In this document: positions 24,010 through 31,479 of the stretch, piece after piece
Layout: each line of letters begins with the position of its first letter
Numbering within the stretch: the first letter of the stretch is position 1
Source: Methanocellales archaeon
GTDB taxonomy: Archaea > Halobacteriota > UBA148
Direction: 5' to 3'
NCBI GenBank assembly: GCA_028715545.1
Contig: JAQURP010000007.1
Span: forward strand, 1 to 41,141
Length of the DNA: 41,141 nucleotides
Program-made: the position numbers and the translations under genes
The notes under the pieces: model-generated
Told to the model about the DNA's origin: nothing
Database searches by the model: none
What the model saw: only the letters and a program-made list of their open reading frames with translations

Positions 24010-25578
24010 TTGAAACTAGTTCCAGATACAAGTGTCATCATAGATGGGAGGATTACTGCTAAAATAGAGAGAGGCGAGTTCGATGGAGCCCAAATTCTCA
24101 TACCAGAGGCAGTGGTCACAGAACTTGAGGCACAGGCTAACAAAGGTAGAGATATTGGATTCAGTGGCTTGGAGGAACTCAAGAAATTAAACGAGATGGC
24201 AAAAAAAGGTAAGATCACATTAGAATACACCGGTGAAATTCCCACGCTTGAACAGATCAGGCTTGCATCTAGGGGGGCGATAGATGCCATAATTAGGGCT
24301 GTAGCTGTTCAGCACAAAGCCATTTTCATCACTAGTGATATCGTACAGTCAGAGGTAGCTCGAGCAAAAGGGCTGGAAGTCATCTACCTGTATCCAGAGA
24401 AGGAAGAGTTGGGTCCTCTTTCTATCCAGAAATTCTTCACCGATGACACGATGTTTGTACTTTTGAAGTCTAGGGTTCGACCAATTGCAAAGAGAGGCAC
24501 GGTCGGAAAGATGCAATTGGTTAAAATAAGAGATCAACCTTGTACAGATAAGGAACTGCGTGAAATCTCACATGAAGTCTTAGAAAGAGCCAAGAGTGAT
24601 CCGGACGGCTTTATCGAGTTTGAAAAGAAAGGAGTCACTATCGTCCAGCTTGGATCTATGAGAATCGCGATAGCTAGCCCGCCTTTCTCGGATGGCATGG
24701 AAATAACGGCAGTACGCCCTATTGCGAAAGTCACGCTGGATACCTATCGATTTTGTGATGAATTAAAAGCAAGGTTGGTTGAGAGACAAAGAGGAATCGT
24801 CGTTGCTGGGCCGCCTGGTGCCGGAAAGTCTACTTTTGCAGCCGGTGTGGCAGAATTTCTGCAAAAGAGTGGATATGTGGTGAAGACCATGGAATCCCCC
24901 AGGGATCTTCAGGTACCAGATGAGATTACGCAGTATGCTCCTCTGGAAAATGACATGGCTGCTACTGCAGATATACTCCTTCTGGTCAGACCAGACTATA
25001 CGATCTATGACGAATTGCGAAAGACATCCGACTTTCGTGTATTTGCAGATATGCGATTAGCGGGTGTGGGAATGGTGGGGGTGGTTCACTCCAACAGGGC
25101 CATAGATGCGGTGCAGCGATTGATAGGGAGAGTTGAGCTTGGCATCATCCCGCAGATCGTTGACACGGTTATATTCATCAATATGGGTGAAATTGCAAAG
25201 GTATATGACGTGATGTTCAAAGTGAAAGTGCCTAATGGAATGGTCGAGGAGGATCTGGCTCGCCCAGTTATAGATGTGGTGGACTTTGAGTCGGGACGTA
25301 CGGAATATGAGATATACTCCTATGGAGACCAAGTTGTGGTCATGCCTGTTGACACTCTAAGCAAACCAGCGTGGTCTCTGGCGGAAAAGGAAATTCATAA
25401 GGTAATTAGCAAGTATGCACGTGGTCCCGTAGATGTTTTGATGATATCAGACGGAAAAGCTATCGTCTATCTTGATGAGCAAGATATCCCTAGGATCCTA
25501 GGCAAAGGTGGTAAGAATATAGATCGAATAGAAGGCATTCTTGGAATTAGCATAGATGTTTGCGAAAGGGAAGATTGA
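24010..25578 (+). CDS. PIN domain - PilT-like ATPase - KH domain protein (COG1855 type)
   Basis: 522 residues with three parts. An N-terminal PIN domain starts with LVPDTSVIIDGRI (first acidic residue Asp7) and has AIDAIIRAVA and FITSDIVQ. A central PilT/VirB11-like ATPase has Walker A GPPGAGKS at 267-274. A C-terminal KH-type RNA-binding domain has IPRILGKGGKNIDRIEG. This architecture is widespread and conserved in archaea; a role in RNA processing or decay is assumed from the domains, not shown. The start is TTG with GGGTG seven bases before it. It stands alone, with no antitoxin-like neighbour. Confidence 0.9.
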   Translation: MKLVPDTSVIIDGRITAKIERGEFDGAQILIPEAVVTELEAQANKGRDIGFSGLEELKKLNEMAKKGKITLEYTGEIPTLEQIRLASRGAIDAIIRAVAVQHKAIFITSDIVQSEVARAKGLEVIYLYPEKEELGPLSIQKFFTDDTMFVLLKSRVRPIAKRGTVGKMQLVKIRDQPCTDKELREISHEVLERAKSDPDGFIEFEKKGVTIVQLGSMRIAIASPPFSDGMEITAVRPIAKVTLDTYRFCDELKARLVERQRGIVVAGPPGAGKSTFAAGVAEFLQKSGYVVKTMESPRDLQVPDEITQYAPLENDMAATADILLLVRPDYTIYDELRKTSDFRVFADMRLAGVGMVGVVHSNRAIDAVQRLIGRVELGIIPQIVDTVIFINMGEIAKVYDVMFKVKVPNGMVEEDLARPVIDVVDFESGRTEYEIYSYGDQVVVMPVDTLSKPAWSLAEKEIHKVISKYARGPVDVLMISDGKAIVYLDEQDIPRILGKGGKNIDRIEGILGISIDVCERED

Positions 25579-25737
25579 AATAGGTGACTAAGTCCCCTAC
25601 AGAGCGCGATGAATGGAACTGTTGGTTGAGAAAGGTGGTTTGCATTCAATCTCTCCTTGTCGGGTCAGGTCTGTCGGCTTGCCCTTGACAGGATGCAAGC
25701 CCTGATGCAAGCCCTTTGAAATCCCCTCTTGAAAGCT

Positions 25738-25848
25738 TCAAAAAATTCTAAGGAATATCTCTCCTTTGATAATTCCTTCATCATAATGCTGAACGAGATT
25801 TATAGCCCCTTTGATGATTCGTCCATTCGTCTTAAATCCGGAATTCTT
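25738..25848 (-). pseudogene. Coding-like remnant (36 aa) in the convergent gap
   Basis: Minus-strand, stop-free for 36 codons, containing GRIIKGAINLVQHYDEGIIK and ending FLRIF. The same frame continues upstream beyond one stop with another protein-like stretch (VPIFKETKKFQES), suggesting a single gene broken by a nonsense change. No start codon with SD is present and no family is recognised. Confidence 0.35.
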
Positions 25849-25885
25849 TCAAGAATGTAGCATCAGACTCTCTTGAAATTTTTTT
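25847..25885 (+). terminator. Hairpin plus T-run, terminator-like
   Basis: TTTCAAGA (25847-25854) and TCTTGAAA (25871-25878) are perfect complements and are followed directly by seven Ts (25879-25885). It lies about 270 bases after the PIN-ATPase stop, so it could end that transcript. Confidence 0.4.
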
Positions 25886-25905
25886 GTCTCTTTAAATATT
25901 GGTAC

Positions 25906-25979
25906 CTTTGCACAAAAAGTCAATATTGCACATAACGTCTCAATTCTGCACATAAATTGTCGAAAACAGTTGTGCAAAG
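25906..25979. repeat. 74-base element with 10-base terminal inverted repeats and internal TGCACA repeats
   Basis: CTTTGCACAA at 25906-25915 and TTGTGCAAAG at 25970-25979 are perfect complements. Between them are two direct copies of CAATxxTGCACATAA 20 bases apart (25921 and 25941). TGCACA thus occurs at 25909, 25927 and 25947 and, inverted, at 25971. This may be a small MITE-like element or a multi-site protein-binding region; no transposase is nearby. Confidence 0.55.
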
Positions 25980-26002
25980 TTCACCTTAACAATAACACCT
26001 AC

Positions 26003-26446
26003 CTAAATATATCCCGTGTACAGGCCTTCTTTCTGTAGCAATTTATTGAGGCTCGAGTTCAGGTCTGACTCCAGATCTCTCTGCTTGCTCGAAATGATCC
26101 CTTTTAACATATCGGTAGACTCTGGAGAATAGTTCCCGATTCCCGTGGCGATTATTGCAAAATCCTTTTTTTGAGGATATACCTCTGCAAACGGAAGAGG
26201 ATTACCGGTATCCATGATTTTTTTGATCTTTTTGCTCACATCTTCTGTCACAATCGTACCCACACCCACAGGCTGATATGGGTTCTTAAGTTCTGTTTTC
26301 ATCTGCCATAAAAACGTAGGGCTTGAGATATAGGTGTTATAATGTCCTCGTTGGTCTTTTCCTCTCAATACTCGCCATCCTTTTGGCTCCTCGTCATAGT
26401 GTTCTTTTATTTCCCTAATTATCTCTTCAACTGGTTTTATGGTCAT
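26003..26446 (-). CDS. Conserved-looking hypothetical protein, coupled to a flavin reductase-like gene
   Basis: 147 residues, no signal peptide or membrane helix. I do not recognise the family. Visible features are a polar N-terminus (EEIIREIKEHYDEEPKGWRV), a region with YNTYISSPTFLWQMK, a VGVGTIVTED segment, DFAIIATGIGNYSPES and a helical polar C-terminus (SKQRDLESDLNSSLNKLLQK). Its ATG overlaps the stop of the upstream flavin reductase-like gene by four bases, so the two are co-translated and may work together. The mixed alpha/beta look and the Gly-rich centre do not allow a function. Confidence 0.7.
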   Translation of the reverse strand: MTIKPVEEIIREIKEHYDEEPKGWRVLRGKDQRGHYNTYISSPTFLWQMKTELKNPYQPVGVGTIVTEDVSKKIKKIMDTGNPLPFAEVYPQKKDFAIIATGIGNYSPESTDMLKGIISSKQRDLESDLNSSLNKLLQKEGLYTGYI

Positions 26447-26991
26447 TTCATAGCCCTTTCATACTTCTTCATTTTCATTTCAGTTGCAAAAAAAGTTCCA
26501 CTTATGTGGCACAAAAGGCATGCTTTTTCTACATCGATCACTTCGCTCCAGAATTCGTCTTTGACATCCACTTCCAGAACATTGCCAACGATCCACATGT
26601 GGTCTCCTATCTCTTCAAAACTTTCCAGTTTGCACTCTATCCAAGCTATTGCCTCTTTAATTCTTGGCGGACTTACCTTTTTTGATTTTTCTTCAGTCAA
26701 TCCCGCCTTTTCAATTTCGCTGACCTCGTAGGGAAACATTTGCTCAAGAACGTGCATGAGTGGACCAAGATCCTTTCCAACTATGTTTACCACGAACTCC
26801 TCGTTTTCTTTGATATTCCTCCATGTATGGTGCTCTGGTGAGCAAGAAAAACCATATAATGGGGGGTTGAAACTCAAGGGGGAGCTAAAGCTGAAAGGTG
26901 CCGCATTTGAAATGCCTTTTTCAGAGATTGTTGATACGACGACTACGGGTCTAACTAATAGCTTATAATAATCGGTTTTTTTTAGTTTCAT
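26443..26991 (-). CDS. Flavin reductase-like FMN-binding split-barrel protein
   Basis: 182 residues. The pattern RPVVVVSTISEKGISNAAPFSF, then PPLYGFSCSPEHHTWRNI and EEFVVNIVG, is that of the flavin reductase / FMN-binding split barrel family, which bind FMN and often supply reduced flavin or act as small oxidoreductases. Length is normal. Substrate unknown. No clear SD lies before the ATG at 26991 (TAATAGCGATAA), but a GGAGGG is about 18 bases upstream. First gene of a two-gene unit with the unknown protein at 26003-26446. Confidence 0.85.
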   Translation of the reverse strand: MKLKKTDYYKLLVRPVVVVSTISEKGISNAAPFSFSSPLSFNPPLYGFSCSPEHHTWRNIKENEEFVVNIVGKDLGPLMHVLEQMFPYEVSEIEKAGLTEEKSKKVSPPRIKEAIAWIECKLESFEEIGDHMWIVGNVLEVDVKDEFWSEVIDVEKACLLCHISGTFFATEMKMKKYERAMK

Positions 26992-27022
26992 TTATCGCTA
27001 TTATACCCTCCTTATGGGTGGA

Positions 27023-27230
27023 TTATAATGCCTTTGGTAGTTTTATATCAAATTGGCTGACCTTATCACTGTGTTCAGATCCCAGCATTTTAATGATTTC
27101 TATGCTGCGAACACGCTCATCTCCGATTTTTCATACCACTACGCACTATTTTTGTGTCGTCCGTGTTTTGTTTATATCCTCTATTATACGGTATGGTTGT
27201 TATTTTTAATCCTTGTTTGTTTTTAACTTA
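27023..27230 (-). pseudogene. Frameshifted gene remnant upstream of the flavin reductase-like gene
   Basis: Minus strand. One frame reads GYKQNTDDTKIVRSGMKNRR then a stop. The adjacent frame picks up with DERVRSIEIIKMLGSEHSD and continues to a stop at 27023. The two overlap at the switch point as if a single base change had split one gene of at least ~65 residues. No start codon or SD is present at the upstream end. Family not recognised. Confidence 0.4.
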
Positions 27231-27303
27231 GATTTTTATGATAGTGGGAAAAACATCCTCGAGGATAGGGAAGGAATGATGTTTGTAAATTATGAACCGA
27301 GAG

Positions 27304-27372
27304 AAACTATTAATAGTTTTTCCTAGCTTTGCACCTAAAGTCGGCTAAAATTAGCACTTTAGGGGCAAGGCT
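27304..27372. repeat. Two adjacent hairpins, one long and nearly perfect
   Basis: 27304-27319 is a perfect 16-base palindrome (AAACTATTAATAGTTT). 27325-27341 and 27356-27372 are 17-base arms (AGCTTTGCACCTAAAGT and its complement, with one G-T pair and one A-G mismatch). Their inner part folds further (GCTA-AAAT-TAGC, with a CG bulge). Such a structure is typical of a non-coding RNA, an attenuator or the end of a mobile element. Confidence 0.6.
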
Positions 27373-27807
27373 GCACCTCCTCAAGATTTGAAATATAATG
27401 AATATCGGAGGCTATTTGAGCAATATTTTATGCTTGCTTTGGTAGATAGATGGATATGTTACATAATTTGTTGATTTCTGTAAGCCACTCCATCATAAAT
27501 AAGTAATAGCCCCCCCACCAATCACTTTTAGAATGCAGAGAGTCAAATTTATTACTGTGGTCATTTGCCAAATAATTCGAACAGTATTTTCCTCATGAGA
27601 ATATTTACAGCTGTAGCATTAATTGTTTTAGAGCCTTACTATGTGTTTGATAATCTTTGTATATCCATATGATGGGTAAAATAAATACATGAGTTGGGAC
27701 ATATGACTTTATTAGGGCATTATTTATAGATAGACCTAAGTTAAAAACATATTTTATTTATAACTAGGTACATATTGACTTGTTTACATAAATATGTGAC
27801 TTATGCG

Positions 27808-27882
27808 GGGCGTGTGGCCTAGCCAGGATAAGGCGACAGTTTCCTAAACTGTAGATCAGGGGTTCAAATCCCCTCACGTCCG
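27808..27882 (+). tRNA. tRNA-Arg (anticodon CCT)
   Basis: Full cloverleaf by eye: acceptor GGGCGTG with CACGTCC (one G-T pair), D stem GCCT/AGGC, anticodon stem ACAGT/ACTGT with loop TTCCTAA, so anticodon CCT reading AGG. The variable loop is AGATC, T stem AGGGG/CCCCT with TTCAAAT, discriminator G. No CCA is encoded and there is no intron. It stands alone between gene-poor stretches. Confidence 0.95.
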
Positions 27883-27895
27883 TAAATCGTATATA

Positions 27896-27901
27896 TTTTT
27901 T
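27896..27901 (+). terminator. T-run after tRNA-Arg
   Basis: Six Ts within ATATATTTTTTG, 13 bases after the tRNA end, a likely termination site for the tRNA transcript. Confidence 0.4.
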
Positions 27902-28484
27902 GTAGAGTTGTATATATAATTAATAAAATGAAACGATAGTGGGGCATGAATTATCTTGTCATTACTAGAAAATGGTGAAATATGAATAATTAATGCAATG
28001 TACACAAAGAGGTAATTTTATCTGAGAAAAAATAGGTTTATTTTTCCTTGTTGATATCTTTACTCATTGGCATTTCTCACTCATGACAGCATGCGCCATA
28101 TATTAATTATGAATTGTGAGCGAAAAATTGTATTACTTCTTTTGGGAAAGTTGACAAGATTTTGTGTATGTGTGCACAGTCTTCATGTTGGAATATATTG
28201 TATACTCTTTTGTAAAATTGCCTCCCAGATGGGAATAGACTTTTATTTTTTTTACATCATCAATTGGATTAATGCATTGCGCATCAGTTTTAGTTTGATT
28301 GTGACTAAGGAACTTAATAGTGGTAACTTATCGTTTTTTTTTGCAGAACCAATACTGGCACAAAAGTGAATGAGGATCTAAAAGAAACAAAGCGCATTGC
28401 TTATGTAGAAAAGCATTTTGAATTTGTGATGGACTATGTTATGTTGGCGGTTCACCCAGACAACTTGGGCAAAACCCACCAAAA
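27902..28484. other. AT-rich intergenic region downstream of tRNA-Arg
   Basis: About 580 bases with no supported complete gene. A 100-codon plus frame at 28067-28369 is Cys/Phe-rich and lacks an SD, so it is not called. The far end contains the short frame listed next. I see no repeats, tRNA fragments or attachment-site duplication of the tRNA 3' end. Confidence 0.4.
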
Positions 28485-28488
28485 TTAA
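28366..28488 (+). pseudogene. Possible 40-residue small protein or gene remnant
   Basis: From a GTG at 28366 the frame reads as a normal soluble segment (NEDLKETKRIAYVEKHFEF, then VMLAVHPDNLGKT) and ends at 28488, overlapping the end of the convergent DUF5806-like gene by four bases. No SD precedes it. The composition is unlike the surrounding AT-rich noise, but the family is not recognised. Confidence 0.3.
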
Positions 28489-28949
28489 TCCCTAAAGGCA
28501 TCGTTAATCTGTCTTAGCACCTCTACCACCTCTTGCTGAACTTCGACATCCAAATCCCCTTTTGGGATCCCCCCTTCACCAACATTGAGTAAGTACTCTA
28601 TGTTCTCTGAAATCTGATGTATCATATCAACGATATCTTCCATGGAGATCAATCCAGAATAGTAGGCATAAAAGAAGGTGGTTCCGGATTTCAGAACCTT
28701 TTTCTTAAAGGCTGATCTTGCCATAGAAACAGCTTGGCGCGAATAGGGCTCTTTCATGAATGGCACTAGTTCTGGTAGATGTTCACCTATTCGTGTAATC
28801 TCTGATCTTCCGGAATGTTGAAAATCTGCGCATAGTCGAGCAATAGCCCATTCCCTTGCCGTTAGATGCGTGCGCTTCTTTAAGAAGCGAGTTACCTCAT
28901 TATATTGCTCTTTATCGAATTTCTTGAACTTACAATATTTTTCATCCAT
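28485..28949 (-). CDS. DUF5806-like conserved archaeal protein
   Basis: 154 residues, soluble. The pattern KKFDKEQYNEVTRFLKKRTH, then TAREWAIARLCADF, LPELVPFM and RQAVSMARSAFKKKV, matches a protein conserved in haloarchaea and methanogens that I recall as DUF5806. Function is not known; the helical, basic N-terminal half would suit nucleic acid binding. It is transcribed divergently from the CBS-domain gene, with a 77-base gap shared by both promoters. Confidence 0.78.
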   Translation of the reverse strand: MDEKYCKFKKFDKEQYNEVTRFLKKRTHLTAREWAIARLCADFQHSGRSEITRIGEHLPELVPFMKEPYSRQAVSMARSAFKKKVLKSGTTFFYAYYSGLISMEDIVDMIHQISENIEYLLNVGEGGIPKGDLDVEVQQEVVEVLRQINDAFRD

Positions 28950-29026
28950 GCTATTCCAACCATTGGTTTACAATATGTCCCTCTTACTTAAGAAAGTTTT
29001 TAAGTCATGCTTATATATTCTCATCC

Positions 29027-29461
29027 ATGACAAAAGCGGAAATCGGCACCAATGTAAAGGATATAATGACAAGGGATGTCGTGACCGTCAAGGAAAATGA
29101 TACTCTACAGGATTTGCTGGGGTTGTTCAAGAAATACCACTATCATAGCTATCCGGTCGTCACACTCGAAAGAGAGTTGGTGGGAGTGGTCAACGAGGAT
29201 ATAGTCTTGCAGTGTCTTTTGATAGGAAGTATACCATCAGCGATGTTCGGTCGGTCAGTAACTATGTTTCTGGGCGAAGATGCTAAAGGGATCATGGACC
29301 CTCACCCCATAACGATCTCTCCAAATGCAAGCCTAGAGGAGGCTGCTACTTTAATGATAAAAAACTCCATCAATAGGATGTGGGTTGTCGTTGAAAAAAA
29401 ACTCATAGGTATTCTATCAAAGAGGGACATCATCAATGAGATTTATAGGGAAAGGTATTGA
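29027..29461 (+). CDS. CBS-domain protein (two CBS motifs)
   Basis: 144 residues made of a CBS pair: KDIMTRDVVTVKENDTLQDL with YPVVTLERELVGVV, then GIMDPHPITISPNASLEEAA with MWVVVEKKLIGILS. CBS pairs bind adenine nucleotides such as AMP, ATP or SAM and regulate partner enzymes or channels. No other domain is present. The antiporter starts two bases after its stop, so the CBS protein probably senses energy state for that transporter. A TTTTTAAG about 30 bases before the ATG suggests a leaderless start. Confidence 0.88.
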   Translation: MTKAEIGTNVKDIMTRDVVTVKENDTLQDLLGLFKKYHYHSYPVVTLERELVGVVNEDIVLQCLLIGSIPSAMFGRSVTMFLGEDAKGIMDPHPITISPNASLEEAATLMIKNSINRMWVVVEKKLIGILSKRDIINEIYRERY

Positions 29462-29463
29462 GA

Positions 29464-30627
29464 ATGCACATACTTCTTCAGGTCGTTTTAATCTTATTGT
29501 TGGCAAAGGCGTTTGGAGAATTATTTGAGCGAGTTGGCTTTCCAAGTATCTTAGGTGAAATATCTGCTGGCATCTTCCTTGGAACGATGTTTTCCCTCAA
29601 TCCAGATAATGAGATATTGAAGTTCTTAGCAGAACTTGGCGTAATTCTTCTATTGTTTACGACAGGATATAAAGAGGTAAATCTGCGTGAATTAAAAGGC
29701 ATATTCAAGCAATCTTTCCCTCCGACGATATTTGCTGTTATAATCCCTTTCATCTTTGGTATTCTTCTGGGTAATGTGTTCAATTTTACGTTTTTGGAAT
29801 CCCTATTCATAGGTGTTGCATTGTGCCCAACTTCCATAGGTGCCTCAGTTAGGGTATTGATAGATCTTAAGTACCTGTCAACCAAAGTTGGCTCAACCAT
29901 TTTATCGGCAGCCATATTAGATGATGTCATAGCTATATTCACTTTGGCAGTGCTCATGCAAATAGCCTTATATTCCAAGATATCAGTTGGTCAAATTTTG
30001 ACCATGGGGGGCAAATTAGTTACCTTCATACTCATAATGATCATCTTTGGGCTCCATATACTTCCAAAGCTCTTTGAATACATACATAAAATGCATGTGG
30101 ATGAAGCGGTATTTACTGGCGTGATTGTGGTGGCATTGTTTTCTGCCTTTTTAGCAGATGAATTAGGTCTAAGTGCCATTATAGGGGCTTTTCTTGGGGG
30201 TCTGCTACTCTCCACCCTCCCGTTTGCCAAGATCAAAGATGTGCAAAACAAGGTCAACGGTGTTTCATATGGTATATTTGTCCCAATTTTCTTCGTTTTA
30301 ATCGGTTTGTCCGTTGATCTGAGTGCACTGATCACCGCAGGCTTATTCGCTGCTATTCTCATAATCCTCGCATTATCAGGAAAAGTGATCGGTGGCTTCA
30401 TAGGATCAAAGCTTGTTGGTTTTGATTCCTACGACAGCTTGATTTTTGGCGTTGGTATGATGCCGAGAGCTGAAGTTGGAATAGTCATCGTCAGCGTAGG
30501 TAAAACTATGGGAATCATCGGGTCCGAGGTTTTTTCAGCAATGGTATTGATGGTTGCAATATCAATTCTGGTCACCCCTATCGCTTTGAAATATGTAATT
30601 GGACTGACAAAGAGGTCGGCATCGTAG
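29464..30627 (+). CDS. Cation/proton antiporter, CPA2 (KefB/NapA-like)
   Basis: Membrane protein of 387 residues with about 12-13 hydrophobic segments. Helix 1-2 reads AKAFGELFERVGFPSILGEISAG, the ion-site region has AAILDDVIAIF with the conserved double Asp, and a late helix has GMMPRAEVGIVIVS with the Arg-Ala-Glu of the family. There is no C-terminal TrkA-N domain. The ATG at 29464 is preferred over the TTG at 29458 because AAAGGT lies seven bases upstream. The upstream CBS gene may supply the missing regulatory module. Na+/H+ or K+/H+ exchange cannot be decided. Confidence 0.88.
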   Translation: MHILLQVVLILLLAKAFGELFERVGFPSILGEISAGIFLGTMFSLNPDNEILKFLAELGVILLLFTTGYKEVNLRELKGIFKQSFPPTIFAVIIPFIFGILLGNVFNFTFLESLFIGVALCPTSIGASVRVLIDLKYLSTKVGSTILSAAILDDVIAIFTLAVLMQIALYSKISVGQILTMGGKLVTFILIMIIFGLHILPKLFEYIHKMHVDEAVFTGVIVVALFSAFLADELGLSAIIGAFLGGLLLSTLPFAKIKDVQNKVNGVSYGIFVPIFFVLIGLSVDLSALITAGLFAAILIILALSGKVIGGFIGSKLVGFDSYDSLIFGVGMMPRAEVGIVIVSVGKTMGIIGSEVFSAMVLMVAISILVTPIALKYVIGLTKRSAS

Positions 30628-30635
30628 GTGACCAG

Positions 30636-31442
30636 ATGAACATCACCATTGTCTCCTCCTTGAAAGATCCAGCTAGCGTAAATATTCGAAACAAGCTGTT
30701 AGAATCCGCAAGATGGAAATCACTCGATAAAGGATATGAATATAAGGGTTTCAGGCTTATCGAAATAGATGCATCGCATCTTTATCAAGATGGAATTGAC
30801 GGAAAAATGGAAGATGAAGGTATCCAGTCAGATTTGATCATTTTTGTCTCCAGACACGAGGGCAAGGACAAACGTTCTATGTTGACAGTACATTTCACAG
30901 GAAACATTTCTGATGCTAAATTCGGGGGACAAACAAGAGAATTAGCTGTAGCTGCCCCTCTTGCTGCTAGAGCTCTGTTACTATCATTAAAATCTTACCA
31001 CGATGAGGTGACAATGGAAGCAACGCATCACGGTCCCTCTTCTTTGCATACACCTTCGTTGTATGTCGAAATCGGAAGCACAAAAAATCAGTGGTACCTT
31101 GAAGCTCCAGCAAGGACTATAGCAAATGCCATCTTGACATTAAAAGTTACCTCTGGCAGAGTAGCAATCGGTCTTGGCGGCTCTCATTATGCACGTAGGC
31201 TGACGAAATTGATCTTTGATTCTGATATCGCATTTGGGCATATATTTCCTGATTATGCTCTTTACCAGGTGGACGAATTCATGCTCCAACAAGCATTTGA
31301 GAAGTCCGGTACGAGTCTTGCATACTTCGATCCTAGAACAAGTGCTCAGCAACGTGATCGCTTGTGTCATCTCATACAAAAACTTGGATGTACGGCACTT
31401 CAAGAAGGTGATATCAGAGCGAATTCTCACAAAAACATATAA
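30636..31442 (+). CDS. dtdA: D-aminoacyl-tRNA deacylase (archaeal DTD2 / GEK1 type)
   Basis: Removes D-amino acids wrongly attached to tRNA. 268 residues, the usual length. It begins NITIVSSLKDPASVNIRNKL, and has IFVSRHEGKDKRSMLTVHFTG in outline, the conserved EATHHGPSS, VEIGSTKNQW, and GLGGSHYARR toward the C-terminus, the characteristic metal-dependent-looking His motifs of this family. AGGTG lies five bases before the ATG. It is nine bases downstream of the antiporter gene and 37 bases upstream of ftsZ, so transcription may continue into the ftsZ-secE-spt5 group. Confidence 0.93.
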   Translation: MNITIVSSLKDPASVNIRNKLLESARWKSLDKGYEYKGFRLIEIDASHLYQDGIDGKMEDEGIQSDLIIFVSRHEGKDKRSMLTVHFTGNISDAKFGGQTRELAVAAPLAARALLLSLKSYHDEVTMEATHHGPSSLHTPSLYVEIGSTKNQWYLEAPARTIANAILTLKVTSGRVAIGLGGSHYARRLTKLIFDSDIAFGHIFPDYALYQVDEFMLQQAFEKSGTSLAYFDPRTSAQQRDRLCHLIQKLGCTALQEGDIRANSHKNI

Positions 31443-31479
31443 ATCCTTGTAAGCTATGAGTTATGGGAGGGAAATTAAA

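Larger units (their letters stand above)
25579..26002. other. Convergent intergenic region with repeats and debris
   Basis: 424 bases between the ends of two convergent genes. It has a tandem exact 12-base duplication (GATGCAAGCCCT at 25692-25703 and 25704-25715, preceded by the complementary GGCTTGC at 25676-25682), a gene-like remnant, a hairpin with a T-run and a 74-base inverted-repeat element, the last three listed separately. Confidence 0.6.
26992..27807. other. Gene-poor AT-rich region upstream of tRNA-Arg
   Basis: 816 bases without an intact gene. It holds a coding-like minus-strand remnant (27023-27230), two hairpins (27304-27372), a minus-strand AGGAGGTG close to a TTG and a five-codon frame (27364-27383), and a short plus-strand stop-free stretch (about 27205-27333) with DSGKNILEDREGMMF. 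The part from 27400 to 27807 shows nothing I can assign beyond AT-rich DNA. Confidence 0.5.

Noticed and set aside
24010-24400. Reading the PIN domain as a VapC toxin of a toxin-antitoxin pair
   Set aside because: The PIN domain is fused to an ATPase and a KH domain in a conserved archaeal architecture and there is no antitoxin gene beside it.
27360-27382. Similarity of CACCTCCT and nearby bases to the 3' end of 16S rRNA
   Set aside because: Only the short anti-SD octamer and a few flanking bases match; more simply it is the complement of an SD on the minus strand.
28067-28369. 100-codon plus-strand open frame after tRNA-Arg
   Set aside because: Cys/Phe/Ile-rich composition, no SD, no recognisable domain, and it lies in AT-rich DNA where long frames occur by chance.
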